Source: Pseudocitrobacter faecalis | Lineage (GTDB): Bacteria; Pseudomonadota; Gammaproteobacteria; Enterobacterales; Enterobacteriaceae | Reading direction: 5' to 3' | NCBI GenBank assembly: GCA_003315335.1 | Contig: QNRL01000001.1 | Coordinates: 1 to 64,000 of the forward strand | DNA length: 64,000 bases | In this document: positions 1 to 10,927 of the stretch, piece after piece | Layout: each line of letters opens with the position of its first letter | Numbering within the stretch: position 1 is the stretch's first letter | Translations under genes and position numbers: made by a program | The notes under the pieces: model-generated | What the model saw: the letters and a program-made list of their open reading frames with translations, nothing else | Databases searched by the model: none | Told to the model about the DNA's origin: nothing

Positions 1-95
1 GACCTGAAGAAAAAGTCGATCACCATGGGTAAAGGATGTTAAAAAGTGTTCACCATGTCCCCGAACACCTGTCTGCCATGTCCCCGGACCGTACA
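1..95. mobile_element. Possible terminal remnant of an insertion sequence
   Basis: Two imperfect direct copies of CCATGTCCCCGRAC lie at about 52-65 and 79-92, a layout of repeated short terminal motifs seen at ends of IS21/IS481-type elements. The first bases read as an open frame with residues DLKKKSITMGKGC ending in a stop at 40-42, which could be the last codons of a transposase or helper gene lying outside the window. No inverted partner or target duplication can be seen because the element would extend beyond the left edge, so this is a weak inference. Confidence 0.3.
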
Positions 96-149
96 CTCCC
101 ATAGGGAGAGGGAACTGATTGAGCCTGTTTCAATATGTGTGCGGTTTAC

Positions 150-171
150 TCCCTCTTCCTGTGGGAGAGGG
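150..171. repeat. Intergenic CCCTCTYCC hairpin repeat
   Basis: An inverted repeat with arms CCCTCTTCC and GGGAGAGGG forms a short-loop hairpin followed by GTCGGGGTGAGGGG. A partial copy (CTCCCATAGGGAGAGGG) lies at about 96-112. This type of palindromic intergenic repeat is widespread in enterobacteria. It sits just downstream of yciT and could also stop or protect that transcript. Confidence 0.5.
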
Positions 172-188
172 TCGGGGTGAGGGGCCCA

Positions 189-938
189 CTACGGCCTCTT
201 AACAATATCCACCTTAAGCCCGGATCGCTCAAGTTGAGTCTGCTGTTCTGCTGCCAGCCCATCATCGGTGATCACCCGGCTAAACTTCGTCATCGGCCCA
301 AGCGGATATGCATGAGTAACGCCAAACTTGCTGCTGTCACTCAATGCAATCGCTTCACACTGTTTTTCCAGAACGGCATTCACCACGTCAGCACGCATCA
401 TGTCGCGGCCCGTAAAGCCCGTTGCAGCCTGCCAGCCGTCAATACCGATAAACGCCTTACTGAAATGAACCTGCTGGATGTACTGGCGCGTCAGTGGGCC
501 TACCATGCTTTCGCTTTTCTTCTGATAGATACCGCCAAGCAGGATAACTTCCGCCGGCATCTCTTTCAGCAGGTGAGCAATATAACTGCTCACAGTAATA
601 ATCGTGATATCCGATTGCTCTGCCAGCGTCCGTGCCAGCAGGGCATTACTGCTGCCATTTTCGATGAACACGGTTTCGCCTGGCAGCACCAGTGAGGCGG
701 CAAAGCTTGCCAGCTCGCGCTTAAGCGCAAAGTTATTCATCATGCGGGTTTCTACGTCTTCGCTGTCCAGCGGAACCGCAAAGCCGTGGGTGCGGCGCAG
801 ATAGCTCTCTTTCTCGAGCAGGTTCAAATCCTGACGGATGGTGACCTCAGAGACGCCGGTCATTTTAGCCAGGTCGGCGACGCTCATACGGCCTTTATCG
901 ATAACCATCTGCAGGATGGATTGTTGTCGGGCATTCAT
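189..938 (-). CDS. yciT: DeoR-family transcriptional regulator YciT
   Basis: The protein is 249 residues, the usual length of the family. Residues 1-57 hold a DeoR-type winged helix-turn-helix ([20 protein letters not shown]). The remainder is a sugar-isomerase-like effector domain with the conserved [14 protein letters not shown] and GIDGW segments, which in DeoR proteins senses a phosphorylated sugar. In E. coli, YciT is linked to osmotic-stress control of the neighbouring osmB. That gene would lie left of this window, where an insertion-sequence-like end is seen instead. The effector is unknown. Identification rests on sequence similarity recalled from E. coli and on the adjacent yciZ and rnb. 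Confidence 0.9.
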   Translation of the reverse strand: MNARQQSILQMVIDKGRMSVADLAKMTGVSEVTIRQDLNLLEKESYLRRTHGFAVPLDSEDVETRMMNNFALKRELASFAASLVLPGETVFIENGSSNALLARTLAEQSDITIITVSSYIAHLLKEMPAEVILLGGIYQKKSESMVGPLTRQYIQQVHFSKAFIGIDGWQAATGFTGRDMMRADVVNAVLEKQCEAIALSDSSKFGVTHAYPLGPMTKFSRVITDDGLAAEQQTQLERSGLKVDIVKRP

Positions 939-1002
939 AATTAATTACGTATCAAAAGTCGGGGCGAAAACGCGCTGGCGCCTTTTCGCGAAGTGAGCGG
1001 TG

Positions 1003-1185
1003 TCAGATTTCCCACGGGGATTTTGGCTGACCTGTTTGTGTAGCTTGTTGATCGGCAATTTGTGCCAGCAGTTCAGCTTTAAGAATTTCCAGGTTATTGA
1101 TTGCAGAGTGGTAATCACCTGCCACCAGGATATCGAGAACGGTATCAATACGTTGAGCAACCTGATGCGCATCAAGATTAGACAT
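1003..1185 (-). CDS. yciZ: Small conserved protein YciZ (UPF0509)
   Basis: A 60-residue acidic, helical protein ([20 protein letters not shown]...) colinear with E. coli YciZ, which is also about 57-60 residues and sits beside yciT. It has no signal peptide, membrane segment or cysteine. Its function is unknown. In E. coli the gene yciR (pdeR) follows before rnb; here rnb follows directly. The ribosome-binding site is weak (CAGGGT). Confidence 0.8.
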   Translation of the reverse strand: MSNLDAHQVAQRIDTVLDILVAGDYHSAINNLEILKAELLAQIADQQATQTGQPKSPWEI

Positions 1186-1282
1186 GGTGTAACCCTGTTT
1201 AGAAATTTGAATGAAATCAATGATGCTAAAAATAGCGGCAAAAGAGAAGAGAAAAAAATGGCAGACGATACAACATTAAGTG

Positions 1283-1315
1283 AAAAGCGGCTTCGTTTAA
1301 CGAAACCGCTTTTTT
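1283..1315 (-). terminator. Rho-independent terminator of rnb
   Basis: On the minus strand the hairpin AGCGGTTTCG-TTAAA-CGAAGCCGCT is followed by TTTT, starting a few bases after the rnb stop codon. The plus strand also carries a T-run, so it may work in both directions. Confidence 0.75.
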
Positions 1316-1322
1316 ATCAGGC

Positions 1323-3257
1323 TTAAACCGCCGGACGGGCGATAACGCTGCGGGTTTCCATGCGCACTTCTGCGATGGTCACATCGATAACGTCAGTCAC
1401 TTTGTAAGCGACTTCGCCTTTGATCTGTACGGTACCGTTTTCCTGGCTGCAAACCATTTCGTCACGCACGGCGTGGAGGAACGGCGCCGGAATAAAGGCC
1501 ACGGCACCATTGTCGACCAGACGCACGCGCATACCGCCACGGCTGATATCGATAATTTCTGCCGCGAAACGTGTCTCTTTACCCGCCTGCGGGTTCAGAT
1601 AGCGCGCATACAGCCAGTCTGCGACGTCACGTTCCGCCATGCGGTTCAGGCGACGGCGTTCTGCCATTTGGACTGTAACATCATCCTGCGGGCGCGCAGC
1701 ATTTTCACCTTTGATGATCGCTTTCAGCAGGCGATGGTTAAGCATGTCGCCGTACTTACGAATCGGTGAAGTCCAGGTCGCGTAGGCTTCAAGCCCCAGG
1801 CCAAAGTGCGGGCCGGGTTCGATGCTGATCTCAGCGAAAGACTGGAAGCGACGGATGCGGCTATCCAGAAAACCTGACGGCTGTGCATCCAGCTCACGAC
1901 GCAGCTTACAGAAGCCATTCAGGGTCAGAACTTCTTCCGGATCCACATGAACGTCGTGCGTTTTCAGCAATGCTGCCAGCGCTTCCGTATTTGCCGGATC
2001 AAAACCGGTATGCACGTTATAAATACCGAAACCAAGCTTGTCGCGAAGCACGCGTGCCGCGCAGATGTTAGCCGCAATCATTGACTCTTCAACGATACGG
2101 TTAGCGATACGGCGTGGTTCGGCAACGATATCCAGCACTTCGCCTTTTTCACCCAGCACAAAGCGGTAGTCCGGGCGGTCTTTAAACACCAGCGCGTGGG
2201 TTTTCCGCCATTCGCTGCGCAGTTGACACACACGTTCCAACAACGTGATTTGACGCGCGATATTCTCGCTGTCAGGTTTCCAGTCGCCGGTTTTTTCCAG
2301 CCAGTTGGAAACATCGTCGTAGGCCAGCTTAGCTTTCGATTCAATGGTAGCCGCGAAGAACTCGATATTATCTTCAATCGCACCATCGTCGGCCAGCGTC
2401 ATACGGCAGGCGAGAACCGGGCGAACCACATTGGCACGCAGCGAGCAGAGGTCGTCGGACAGTTCACGCGGCAGCATCGGGATGTTAAAGCCCGGCAGAT
2501 AGTTGGTAAACGCGCGCACTTTGGCGATGTTATCAAGCTTGCTGCCTGCGACAATCCATGCGGTTGGGTCGGCAATCGCCACGGTTAAATTCAGCTTGCC
2601 GTCGGCGGCCTCTTCCACATACAGCGCATCATCCATATCTTCGGTGCTGGCGCTATCGATGGTGACAAAGTCGAGGGCGGTAAGGTCGCGACGTTCCAGC
2701 CCTTCATCCTGCATCTCCGTTGCCACGCCGTCCGGCGCTTCTTTTTCCAGATTATGACGGGCGAGAGTCACCCACCACGGCACGAAGTGATCGTCGCCGA
2801 AGGTGATGAACTGGGTCAGTTCTGCGTAGAAGGTGCGATCGCCTTTCAGCGGGTGGCGGCGCATTTCTGCCACGGCCCAGTCGCCTTCTTTGAAATCGTG
2901 ATCCACGCCGCGCTCGGCGCGACAAGGAATGGAATCTTTGATTAAAGGATGATCGGGAACGATAGAGAGGCGATCGTCTTTACGGTGCACACGTCCGACA
3001 AAGCGGGTCAGGAATGGCTCAACCAGTTCTTCCGGTTCGGCGCTTTCTTTATCTTTTTCAGAATGAATCACAGCGATAATACGATCGCCATGCATCACTT
3101 TTTTCATCTGCGGCGGCGGAATAAAGTAGCTTTTCTGCGCATCGACCTCGAGGAAACCGAAACCTTTTTCCGTGCCTTTGACAACCCCTTCCGCACGCGG
3201 CGTCTGGGAGTGAAGTTGCTGTTTTAGCTGCGCGAGCAGCGGGTTATCCTGAAGCAT
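1323..3257 (-). CDS. rnb: Exoribonuclease II
   Basis: RNase II degrades single-stranded RNA processively from the 3' end and takes part in mRNA decay and tRNA maturation. The 644-residue length equals that of E. coli RNase II. The order is two N-terminal cold-shock domains ([19 protein letters not shown] near residues 24-43), the RNB catalytic domain and a C-terminal S1 domain (near 560-640). The catalytic acidic cluster [10 protein letters not shown] around residues 201-210 is intact, as is the downstream [15 protein letters not shown] segment. The gene is monocistronic with its own terminator. Because yciR is missing upstream, its genomic environment differs from that in E. coli. Confidence 0.97.
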   Translation of the reverse strand: MLQDNPLLAQLKQQLHSQTPRAEGVVKGTEKGFGFLEVDAQKSYFIPPPQMKKVMHGDRIIAVIHSEKDKESAEPEELVEPFLTRFVGRVHRKDDRLSIVPDHPLIKDSIPCRAERGVDHDFKEGDWAVAEMRRHPLKGDRTFYAELTQFITFGDDHFVPWWVTLARHNLEKEAPDGVATEMQDEGLERRDLTALDFVTIDSASTEDMDDALYVEEAADGKLNLTVAIADPTAWIVAGSKLDNIAKVRAFTNYLPGFNIPMLPRELSDDLCSLRANVVRPVLACRMTLADDGAIEDNIEFFAATIESKAKLAYDDVSNWLEKTGDWKPDSENIARQITLLERVCQLRSEWRKTHALVFKDRPDYRFVLGEKGEVLDIVAEPRRIANRIVEESMIAANICAARVLRDKLGFGIYNVHTGFDPANTEALAALLKTHDVHVDPEEVLTLNGFCKLRRELDAQPSGFLDSRIRRFQSFAEISIEPGPHFGLGLEAYATWTSPIRKYGDMLNHRLLKAIIKGENAARPQDDVTVQMAERRRLNRMAERDVADWLYARYLNPQAGKETRFAAEIIDISRGGMRVRLVDNGAVAFIPAPFLHAVRDEMVCSQENGTVQIKGEVAYKVTDVIDVTIAEVRMETRSVIARPAV

Positions 3258-3338
3258 AATGATGTATTTTCTTGGCCAAAAGAGCGGCTGACAGTTTTAC
3301 GCGATTCTCACTGTTGCGGCAAGCGCTCTTTCATCCTT

Positions 3339-4496
3339 TTACGCAGGTTGCCGCTCGCTTCTCAGCGCGATTCGTAAGCGATTTAACCAGCCAAATAGCG
3401 CGCTCCAGGCGAGTAGCGTCGTACTCTCTTGCGCACTCAAGCCGTTTTCCGTGAGTGACGCAAATTGCGCGGGGCTAAAACGGTCAGGCGCGCGGGTCAA
3501 CAGGCCAATAGCCTGGGTCACGGCCTGTTCGCGCGGATACTGATGGCACCATGCTTGCACAGCGCGATCGCCATTACGGATAGCCTCGGGGAGACCGCTG
3601 GCACCTTGCCATTGTGCGCTGTAGTAATTAAAGCAGCTCACGCTGCCGTTAATGCGCGCAGGCACCAGCGCCGCCAGAGTTTGTAGGGGCGGATTTACCG
3701 GGAGCGTTGCGATCAACTGCCCAAGACCATCCAGTATCGTTTCCTCGTGTGCTAACAGCGGGGTTAACGCGGCGAGTGTCGGTTGGGACTGCCAGCGCAG
3801 CAGCGATTGCGCCTGGGTTTTAGTTGCATAACGCGCATCGACGGGGGGCAAATCGCTCAGCCATTCACTCTCGGTCGCCACGAACACCTCTGCGGCGGCA
3901 TCTTCTTGTGTCGGCATGCCGGGAATCCAGCGTACCGGCTGCCCCAGTTGCGCCTGGAAAATCGCCACTACGCGTGCCTGGAAGCCGACAAAACCCACAA
4001 TCTGATTAATCAAAATAATGTCATAGGAGGTTAACCCGACATCGTCGAGCTGCTGTCGTGCCAGAGGTGTTATTACGGAGGGGGAACTGGCAAGCTGGCG
4101 AGCATACTGGGTAATTTGAGCAAGACGATGGTTACTTTCGCGCGAGGAATCAGGGCCAGGAAGCGGTGCCAGACGGGCGGCATAGTGATTACAGAGCCGT
4201 TGTACACCGCACACCTGTGCGACCGTTAGCGCGCTACTCAGACGGTCGTAGGCACTGAATGTCCGTAAGCGGCTGACGGCGACTTCATCCGGAAACAGTG
4301 CTCGTGCCAGATTACGGCAGGCGCTTAGCCATGACGAACAGTCGTGTTGCAGCGATTCAGGCAGCGATAACCCCAGTAAAAAGCGATCTTCAACGTGGGC
4401 GGCTTCAGGCACAAGGGGCAGAACATCACTGTGTTGCGATCGGGACTGGGTCTCATGATACCAGTGGCTTTTACCGTAAGCGCGGCGTTGCTCCAT
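3339..4496 (-). CDS. yciW: YciW, carboxymuconolactone-decarboxylase-fold protein
   Basis: A 385-residue protein matching E. coli YciW from the start MEQRRAYGKSHWYHETQS. This start at 4496 is preferred over the ATG at 4502 because the AAGGAA ribosome-binding site is then 7 bases away instead of overlapping. It has two AhpD/CMD-like helical domains, the second containing RQQLDDVGLTSYDIILINQIVGFVGFQARV. AhpD proteins use a CxxC pair for peroxidase activity; I see no such pair, so peroxidase activity is not supported. Genetic work in E. coli tied yciW to cysteine metabolism; the biochemical role is unsettled. Confidence 0.85.
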   Translation of the reverse strand: MEQRRAYGKSHWYHETQSRSQHSDVLPLVPEAAHVEDRFLLGLSLPESLQHDCSSWLSACRNLARALFPDEVAVSRLRTFSAYDRLSSALTVAQVCGVQRLCNHYAARLAPLPGPDSSRESNHRLAQITQYARQLASSPSVITPLARQQLDDVGLTSYDIILINQIVGFVGFQARVVAIFQAQLGQPVRWIPGMPTQEDAAAEVFVATESEWLSDLPPVDARYATKTQAQSLLRWQSQPTLAALTPLLAHEETILDGLGQLIATLPVNPPLQTLAALVPARINGSVSCFNYYSAQWQGASGLPEAIRNGDRAVQAWCHQYPREQAVTQAIGLLTRAPDRFSPAQFASLTENGLSAQESTTLLAWSALFGWLNRLRIALRSERQPA

Positions 4497-4660
4497 GGGC
4501 ATTCCTTGAATGGTAAGTGGCGAACCGATGCAAGAATGAGAGGCAACACCGGATCGTTATGGATAAATATCCTGGCGTAAGCGCGCGATAGGAGAAAATA
4601 TTGTTCGGTGCTAATTAATAACTTACTGGAATAACAGAGGGAAAAACGGGGGAGGGAATA

Positions 4661-4682
4661 CCCTTCCGCGAGCGCGGAAGGG
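4661..4682 (-). terminator. Hairpin downstream of fabI
   Basis: The perfect 10-bp stem CCCTTCCGCG-AG-CGCGGAAGGG begins nine bases past the fabI stop. The tail on the minus strand is pyrimidine-rich (TATTCCCTCCCCCGTTTTT) but not a clean T-run. It is probably the fabI terminator or 3'-end stabiliser. Confidence 0.6.
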
Positions 4683-4690
4683 CAAAGAAC

Positions 4691-5479
4691 TTATTTCAGT
4701 TCCAGTTCGTTCATTGCAGCGATGCTGAAACCGCCATCAACGTGAACCACTTCACCGGAGATACCGGCAGAGAGGTTGGAGCACAGGAATGCAGCAGAGT
4801 TACCCACATCTTCAATGGTAACGGTACGACGAATCGGGGTAACCGCTTCGCAGTGCGCCAGCATTTTACGGAAATCTTTGATACCGGATGCGGCCAGCGT
4901 ACGGATCGGGCCCGCAGAGATGGCGTTAACACGGATACCTTCCGGGCCCATAGCGTTAGCCATGTAGCGGACGTTAGCTTCCAGAGACGCTTTAGCCAGA
5001 CCCATCACGTTGTAGTTAGGAATCGCGCGCTCTGCACCCAGGTAGGAGAGGGTCAGCAGGGCAGAGTCCGGGTTCAGCATGCTGCGGCAGGCTTTCGCCA
5101 TTGCAACGAAGCTGTATGCGCTGATGTCGTGCGCAATTTTGAAGCCTTCGCGGGTCACCGCGTTAACGTAGTCGCCGTCTAACTGGTCTGCCGGCGCGAA
5201 GCCGATGGAGTGAACGAAACCGTCAAATTTCGGCCATACTTTCGCCAGTTCAGTGAACAGGGATTCGATGCTTTCATCTTCAGCCACGTCACACGGCAGC
5301 ACGATGCTGGAGTTCAGTTGTGCGGCAAACTCTTCTACGCGGCCTTTCAGTTTCTCGTTCTGATAGGTGAACGCCAGTTCAGCCCCTTCACGGTGCATCG
5401 CTTGCGCAATACCGTATGCGATGGACAGTTTGCTGGCAACGCCAGTGACCAGAATGCGCTTACCGGAAAGAAAACCCAT
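4691..5479 (-). CDS. fabI: Enoyl-[acyl-carrier-protein] reductase [NADH] FabI
   Basis: FabI performs the last step of each fatty-acid elongation cycle, reducing trans-2-enoyl-ACP with NADH, and is the target of triclosan. Its 262 residues equal E. coli FabI. It is a short-chain dehydrogenase fold with the N-terminal nucleotide-binding stretch [17 protein letters not shown], the SIGFAP segment holding Gly93 (a known triclosan-resistance position, here wild type), and the catalytic Tyr156-x6-Lys163 pair (YNVMGLAK). It is transcribed alone. The E. coli neighbour ycjD, between fabI and sapF, is missing here. Confidence 0.97.
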   Translation of the reverse strand: MGFLSGKRILVTGVASKLSIAYGIAQAMHREGAELAFTYQNEKLKGRVEEFAAQLNSSIVLPCDVAEDESIESLFTELAKVWPKFDGFVHSIGFAPADQLDGDYVNAVTREGFKIAHDISAYSFVAMAKACRSMLNPDSALLTLSYLGAERAIPNYNVMGLAKASLEANVRYMANAMGPEGIRVNAISAGPIRTLAASGIKDFRKMLAHCEAVTPIRRTVTIEDVGNSAAFLCSNLSAGISGEVVHVDGGFSIAAMNELELK

Positions 5480-5638
5480 AGCTTTTAATCCTTATGTTCA
5501 TTGTTATGGCGACCTGCCTGAAAACGGCGAGCCGTCGTTAAATCGCGGCGATTCTAGCATGAGTCGCCGGGAGAGTTAATCCGACCACTTCATCTCTGTC
5601 GGATTGGACATGAAATCTTTGCCAACGGCGGCGAACAA

Positions 5639-6445
5639 TTATCTGTCTTTACGCCACGCGTCTGCTGTTAATGCCTCACCAAAATGGCCCGCAATCAAAC
5701 GTTTAGTCAGATCATGCAGCGGTGCTGCCAGCACATCAGCAGTACTGCCGCGTTCGACCACTTCACCCTGATGCATGACCAGCACCTGGTCGCTGATATG
5801 CTTCATCATGCCCAAATGCTGAGTGACATAGATATACGAAATACCCTGTTTCTCCTGCAATTCCAGCATCAGGTTGACCAGCTGTGAGCGCATCGACATA
5901 TCGAGTGACGCCAGCGCTTCATCGCAAACAATCACTTTGGGACGCAGAATCAACGCGCGCGCAAGCCCAAGACGTTGCTTCTGACCGGGTGCCAGCATAT
6001 GCGGATAATAGCTGACGTGATCTGGCAGCAGCCCGACCATACGTAGCGTTTCGATAATCCGTTTTTGCCGCTCCTCCGCTTCAAGCTCTGTATTCAGGCG
6101 CAACGGAAAATCGAGAATTTGCGAGATTCGTTGACGCGGATTCAGCGACGTTGACGGATCCTGAAAAATCATACGAATACGCTGGCTACGGAACGAGTAA
6201 TCGCCATAGTGAAGAGGATGATCGTCAATCAACAGCTCACCCGTGGTCGGTTCAATCATACCCGCAAGCATTTTGGCCAGCGTTGATTTCCCAGAACCGT
6301 TTTCACCGATGATCGCCAGCGTCTGTTTTTCACGCAATGTAAAGCTGAGCGGTTTGACCGCCTGAAGCGTCTGACGGTGAAACCAGCCAGTACGATAGCG
6401 GAACGTTTTACTCAGATTGCGCACTTCAAGTAATGTCTCGACCAC
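5639..6445 (-). CDS. sapF: SapF, ATP-binding subunit of the Sap ABC transporter
   Basis: A 268-residue ABC ATPase of the dipeptide/oligopeptide type. Walker A is GENGSGKST (near residues 46-54); the Q-loop is MIFQDPSTSLNPRQR. The signature is unusual: APGQKQRLGLARAL instead of LSGGQ. Walker B is VIVCDEALASLD. It is the last gene of sapABCDF, one base after sapD. The Sap system was defined in Salmonella by resistance to antimicrobial peptides; in E. coli SapBCDF exports putrescine. An 8-bp inverted repeat (AATCCGAC/GTCGGATT, 5578-5605) lies downstream but lacks a T-run. Confidence 0.95.
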   Translation of the reverse strand: MVETLLEVRNLSKTFRYRTGWFHRQTLQAVKPLSFTLREKQTLAIIGENGSGKSTLAKMLAGMIEPTTGELLIDDHPLHYGDYSFRSQRIRMIFQDPSTSLNPRQRISQILDFPLRLNTELEAEERQKRIIETLRMVGLLPDHVSYYPHMLAPGQKQRLGLARALILRPKVIVCDEALASLDMSMRSQLVNLMLELQEKQGISYIYVTQHLGMMKHISDQVLVMHQGEVVERGSTADVLAAPLHDLTKRLIAGHFGEALTADAWRKDR

Positions 6446-6446
6446 G

Positions 6447-7439
6447 TCACTCTCTCTCCATATTCAGCGGAAAATGACAGGCGAAAAGATGGTTTTTCGC
6501 GCCGGTCAAACGCGGCGTTTCAATGCATTCTCGCTGTGCATAAGGGCAACGCGGCCCAAGACGGCAACCAATCGGTAACTGCTCCAGCAGGGGAATCGCG
6601 CCTGGCATGGTGTTCAGGCGGCTTTTATGCGGCATAGGGCTTCCAAAATCAGGGATCGCGCGAATTAACGCCTGCGTATACGGATGATGAGGAATGGTCA
6701 CCAGATCTTCGCTCGGTGCCGTTTCTACCGTTTGCCCGCAGTACATAACGTTGATTTTATCCGCCCATTTGGTGAGCATCTGCAAATCATGTGAAATCAA
6801 CAGAATGGTGGTGTTGTTGTTCTGGTTGAGGCGCGTCAGCAGACGGAAAATCTGTGCCTGGGTGGTCGGTTCCATGGCGTTCGTTGGCTCATCGGCAATC
6901 AACAAACGCGGCTGGTTTGCCAGGGCGATGGCAATCATCACTTTCTGGCATTCACCTTCCGTAAGTTCATACGGGAAACTGCGCATCGCATCTTTATGAT
7001 CTTTAATCCCCACGCGGTGCAGCAGTTCGATGACACGGCGCTTGCGCCAGCCAAAACGCTGCCACCAACGGCCTTTGTAGGTCCAGCCGGGGATATTCTG
7101 CTTCAACTGCTTGCCAACGCGTTCTGACGGATCAAGACAGGATTGCGGTTCCTGGAAAATCATCGACACGTTATGGCCGACCAGCTTGCGACGCTCTCGG
7201 TTAGAGAGGCGCAGCAGGTCGATATCATCAAAGCGCATGCGGTCTGCGGTGACGCGCCAGTTATCTTTATTAACGCCGCAAATGGCTTTAGCGATCAGGC
7301 TTTTCCCTGAACCGGATTCGCCAACCAGGCCACGAATTTCACCTTCAGCGAGCGTCATGCTGACGCGGTCGACGGCCTTTACCCAGCCTTCGTTGGTTTT
7401 CAGTTCAATGGTTAAATTACGAATATCCAGTAATGGCAT
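6447..7439 (-). CDS. sapD: SapD, ATP-binding subunit of the Sap ABC transporter
   Basis: A 330-residue ABC ATPase with Walker [10 protein letters not shown]-loop [10 protein letters not shown], a signature region reading [16 protein letters not shown] (LSGGQ degenerate) and Walker [13 protein letters not shown]. The C-terminus carries the oligopeptide-transporter extension with cysteines in [14 protein letters not shown], typical of OppD/DppD proteins. In E. coli SapD also stimulates the TrkG/TrkH potassium channels through ATP binding. Its start codon overlaps the sapC stop, indicating translational coupling. Both Sap ATPases have altered signature motifs, as in the known orthologues. Confidence 0.95.
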   Translation of the reverse strand: MPLLDIRNLTIELKTNEGWVKAVDRVSMTLAEGEIRGLVGESGSGKSLIAKAICGVNKDNWRVTADRMRFDDIDLLRLSNRERRKLVGHNVSMIFQEPQSCLDPSERVGKQLKQNIPGWTYKGRWWQRFGWRKRRVIELLHRVGIKDHKDAMRSFPYELTEGECQKVMIAIALANQPRLLIADEPTNAMEPTTQAQIFRLLTRLNQNNNTTILLISHDLQMLTKWADKINVMYCGQTVETAPSEDLVTIPHHPYTQALIRAIPDFGSPMPHKSRLNTMPGAIPLLEQLPIGCRLGPRCPYAQRECIETPRLTGAKNHLFACHFPLNMERE

Positions 7440-8329
7440 TATTCCACCCCCGCGTTGATGGCACGACGAATACCGTCGCCAAGCAGGTTAACCAGCAGCA
7501 CGCTAATCATTATCGCAGCACCTGGCAGCATCACCGTCCACGGCGCAACGTAGATCAGTTCCAGCGCATCGCCCAGCATCGCGCCCCATTCCGGAGAAGG
7601 CAACTGCGCGCCAAGGTCAAGAAAACCAAGCGCGGCAATATCCAGAATCGCCATCGACAGCGCGCGGGTGATTTCCGTTACCAGCCCCGCTGCGATATTC
7701 GGCAAAATAGCGAACCACAAAATATTCAGTGTTGATGCACCATCCAGACGGGCGGCTACCACATAATCACGCTCGAGTTCATCATGCACCATACTGTAAA
7801 TAGAACGTACCATGCGCGGCAGCAATGCCAGCCAGACGGCAAACATCGCATGCGATAGATGCGGGCCGGCGAAGGCGACGACGATGATCGCCAGCAGCAG
7901 CGACGGAATTGAGAGCAGGGTGTCAAGAATGTGGTTCAGCATGGCGGAACGCAGGCCATGCGTCGACCCGGCGAGAACGCCGAGTACCAGCCCGCACAGT
8001 GTGGCAGCTAATGTCACCACAAAGGCACCGCCTACGGTCGGCGCCGCACCGCTCAGCAAGCGGCTTAGCACGTCGCGGCCGAGATCGTCCGTGCCAAGGA
8101 AGAAGGAGACTTCACCATAGCGCGACCACGACGGTGGCAGCAGTTGATAACCGAGAAATTGCTGATCGATACCATAGGGCGCGAACCAGCTTCCGAAAAC
8201 GCACAGCAGCACCAGCCCGCCACAGCCATAAAGACCAATCATCGCGGTGGTGTCACCGTAGAATTTACGCCACACGGTGCGCAACGCACCGGGCGGGCGC
8301 TTCTCGATGTAGACGCTATCGTAAGGCAT
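7439..8329 (-). CDS. sapC: SapC, inner-membrane permease of the Sap ABC transporter
   Basis: A 296-residue DppC/OppC-type permease. It has an N-terminal cytoplasmic stretch, then a first membrane span ([19 protein letters not shown]), the [17 protein letters not shown] segment typical of this family, and the EAA loop ([22 protein letters not shown]) that docks to the ATPases. It overlaps sapB by 14 bases. It pairs with SapB to form the transmembrane channel. Confidence 0.95.
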   Translation of the reverse strand: MPYDSVYIEKRPPGALRTVWRKFYGDTTAMIGLYGCGGLVLLCVFGSWFAPYGIDQQFLGYQLLPPSWSRYGEVSFFLGTDDLGRDVLSRLLSGAAPTVGGAFVVTLAATLCGLVLGVLAGSTHGLRSAMLNHILDTLLSIPSLLLAIIVVAFAGPHLSHAMFAVWLALLPRMVRSIYSMVHDELERDYVVAARLDGASTLNILWFAILPNIAAGLVTEITRALSMAILDIAALGFLDLGAQLPSPEWGAMLGDALELIYVAPWTVMLPGAAIMISVLLVNLLGDGIRRAINAGVE

Positions 8330-9281
8330 ACCATTCCTTATGTTTCAGAGGGTTAGCCATTGCACCCAAAATATCAGAGACGACGTTTACCATAATGACC
8401 AGCGAGCCAATGACCATCACGCCCGCAGAAATCGCCGCGTAATCTTGCTGGCGGATAGCGTTAATCATCCAGCGTCCCAGCCCCGGCCAGCTAAAGACCA
8501 TTTCGGTGATCATCGCAAGCGTTAGCATAGTGGAAAACTGTAGCCCTAAACGCGGGATCACCGGCGGCAGTGCGTTATGCAGAACATGGCGACGCAAGAT
8601 TGTTAAGCGGGAGACACCGCGCGTCGCAGCCGCTTTCACGTAGTTGGAATCAAACACCGCAATGGTGCTTAAACGCATCAAACGCACGACCTCGGTGGTG
8701 GGTGCGACGGCCAGAGTCAGTACCGGCAATACCATATGACGCAGCGCGCTGGCAATCATCTCTTCGCGCCATGGCGAATCAGAGAGCCAGGCGTCAATCA
8801 GCGCGAATCCGGTCACGCTTTTGACCTGATAAAGCAGATCAAAACGTCCGGATACGGGCAGCCATCCGAGTGTCAGCGAGAAGAAAAGCGTGAACAGCAG
8901 GGCAAGCCAGAACACCGGCACAGAGAAACCGACCAACGCCAACGCGCTGATTAATTTGTCCTGCCATTTATTGCGCGTGATGCCGGCCACCATCCCAACG
9001 GGAATACCCACCAGCAGAGCAAAGCCAAAGGCGAGAAGGCACAACTCCATCGTTGCCGGGAAAACATCTTTTAACTGCTCGGAGATAAGCTGGCCGTTGA
9101 TGCTGGAAACGCCGAAATCCCAGTGCAGCACGCCGTTAAACCAGAACACCAGCGCATTCCAGAACGATGCGCCCTGCAATGGCGCATGCGGCGTGAAGTA
9201 GCTGAGGCTAAAACCCACCAGCCCAAGAAAGAAGAGCGTCACCAGCAAAAGCAGTAAACGACGAAGGGTAAAAATGATCAT
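8316..9281 (-). CDS. sapB: SapB, inner-membrane permease of the Sap ABC transporter
   Basis: A 321-residue DppB/OppB-type permease. It starts with a membrane span ([20 protein letters not shown]), and its EAA loop reads [21 protein letters not shown]. Several hydrophobic segments follow in the order expected for the family. Its ATG overlaps the sapA stop by four bases (ATGA), so the operon is tightly coupled. It works with SapC, SapD and SapF. Confidence 0.95.
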   Translation of the reverse strand: MIIFTLRRLLLLLVTLFFLGLVGFSLSYFTPHAPLQGASFWNALVFWFNGVLHWDFGVSSINGQLISEQLKDVFPATMELCLLAFGFALLVGIPVGMVAGITRNKWQDKLISALALVGFSVPVFWLALLFTLFFSLTLGWLPVSGRFDLLYQVKSVTGFALIDAWLSDSPWREEMIASALRHMVLPVLTLAVAPTTEVVRLMRLSTIAVFDSNYVKAAATRGVSRLTILRRHVLHNALPPVIPRLGLQFSTMLTLAMITEMVFSWPGLGRWMINAIRQQDYAAISAGVMVIGSLVIMVNVVSDILGAMANPLKHKEWYALR

Positions 9282-10927
9282 GGCTTTTTCACCTTATCTT
9301 CTTTCTCACGAGATACCCCAGCAAACGAGGCGTTGCCGAACGGGCTCAGCACCAGGCCTTTAATATCATAGCGATAGGCCTGTAAACGGAGGGATGAGGC
9401 CAGCGGTAACACAGGCAATTCGCGTGCCAGAATCTGCTGGGCTTCGTCGTAGGCATCGATGCGCGATGCCAACTGTTGTGAGGCCAGCGCTTTACGCAGC
9501 ACGTCATCGAATTCGCGATTACACCAATGGGCAAAGTTGGTTTGCGAGGAGATGGCCGCGCAACTCAATAACGGGCGGAAGAAACTGTCTGGATCGTTAC
9601 TGTCCGTCGCCCAACCGGACAACGTCAGATCATGATTCATATCCATCAGGCGCGCCTCCTGGAAACGGCCTTCAACCGGCACTATCACCACTTTCACGCC
9701 AACCTGCGCCATATCCGCCTGAATCAGTTCGGCGGTTTTTAACGGACTCGGGTTCCATGCCTGCGAACTGGTCGGCACCCACAACTGAAGCGTGAGGTTT
9801 TCCGCGCCCAGGGATTTCAGCAACTGGCGTGATTTTTCTGGATTGTATTCGGTAATTTTAGCCTCGTTATCATAAGCCCAGGAGGCGCGAGGCAAAATGG
9901 AAGCCGCTGTTTCCGCAGTACCGTAATAGATAGACTGCATCAGACGCTGGTTATTAATCGACAGGGCCAGCGCGTGGCGAATCTCAGGATTATTCAACGG
10001 CGGTTTATCGGTATTGAACGCCAGATAAGCGATGTTCATCCCCGGACGCAGCGTCAGGCGCAAGCGTGGATCGTCACGTAAGATGGTTAACTGGCTGGCG
10101 GCAGGCCAGGCCAGAACATCACACTCACCGGTCAGGAGTTTTGATAAGCGACCGGTTCCACCGGAGCCTAAGTCAACAACAACCTGAGGCATCAAGGGTT
10201 TACCGCGCCAGAATTTTTCGTGACGTTGTAATCGGATGTATTGTCCAGTGCGATATTCATCGAGTAGAAATGGCCCTGTGCCCACTGGCTGGCGATCGAG
10301 CAGTTCTTCGTGATCCTGCTTCGCCAGTTGGTTGGCATACTCCGACGACATGACGGAAGCGTAGTGGGTCGCCAGGTGCCAGAGGAAGGAGGCGTCCGGG
10401 TGATTCAGGCGAAATTCTACCGTGTGGCTGTCGAGTTTGCGCACGCTCTGAACCGTATCGGCGAATTGCAAACTGTCGAAATAGGGGAAGTTGCCGCCGT
10501 TGACGTTATGCCATGGATGATTCCGATCAAAGATACGCGCGAAGGTGAAGACGACATCGTCCGCGTTGAGGTTTCTGGACGGCTTAAACCAGCGCGTGGT
10601 CTGGAACTGCACGTCGTTGCGCAGATGGAAGCGGTAGGTTGCACCGTTATCCAGCACCTCCCAGCGTTCAGCCAGTTCCGGTACCAGACGATAAGTATAG
10701 GGGTCGACATCCAGCAGCCGGTCATAAAGCTGGGCCGCCAGCGTGTCGACAATCAGACCGCTACCTGCTTTTTGCGGGTTAAACGTGTTGACCTGCCCGC
10801 TGACACAGTAGACAAAGCCGCTATCGCGAATGTCGGCATTGGCGGGCAGGGAAGCGGGCGGCGCGGCAATCGCCTGACCACAAACTAACCCTAACCCTGC
10901 CAGGAGTGATGACAAATTCAGGCGCAT
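9278..10927 (-). CDS. sapA: SapA, periplasmic peptide-binding protein
   Basis: A 549-residue member of solute-binding family 5. The first 22 residues ([21 protein letters not shown]) form a Sec signal peptide. The mature part includes the family segment [17 protein letters not shown] and [10 protein letters not shown]. SapA binds peptides, including antimicrobial ones in Salmonella and Haemophilus, although in E. coli the putrescine exporter works as SapBCDF without it. It is the first gene of the operon, so the promoter should lie in the AT-rich region right of 10927. Confidence 0.95.
   Translation of the reverse strand: MRLNLSSLLAGLGLVCGQAIAAPPASLPANADIRDSGFVYCVSGQVNTFNPQKAGSGLIVDTLAAQLYDRLLDVDPYTYRLVPELAERWEVLDNGATYRFHLRNDVQFQTTRWFKPSRNLNADDVVFTFARIFDRNHPWHNVNGGNFPYFDSLQFADTVQSVRKLDSHTVEFRLNHPDASFLWHLATHYASVMSSEYANQLAKQDHEELLDRQPVGTGPFLLDEYRTGQYIRLQRHEKFWRGKPLMPQVVVDLGSGGTGRLSKLLTGECDVLAWPAASQLTILRDDPRLRLTLRPGMNIAYLAFNTDKPPLNNPEIRHALALSINNQRLMQSIYYGTAETAASILPRASWAYDNEAKITEYNPEKSRQLLKSLGAENLTLQLWVPTSSQAWNPSPLKTAELIQADMAQVGVKVVIVPVEGRFQEARLMDMNHDLTLSGWATDSNDPDSFFRPLLSCAAISSQTNFAHWCNREFDDVLRKALASQQLASRIDAYDEAQQILARELPVLPLASSLRLQAYRYDIKGLVLSPFGNASFAGVSREKEDKVKKP

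Noticed and set aside
1000-1326. Plus-strand frame of 108 codons over yciZ
   Set aside because: Antisense to yciZ, continuing through the rnb terminator; no support.
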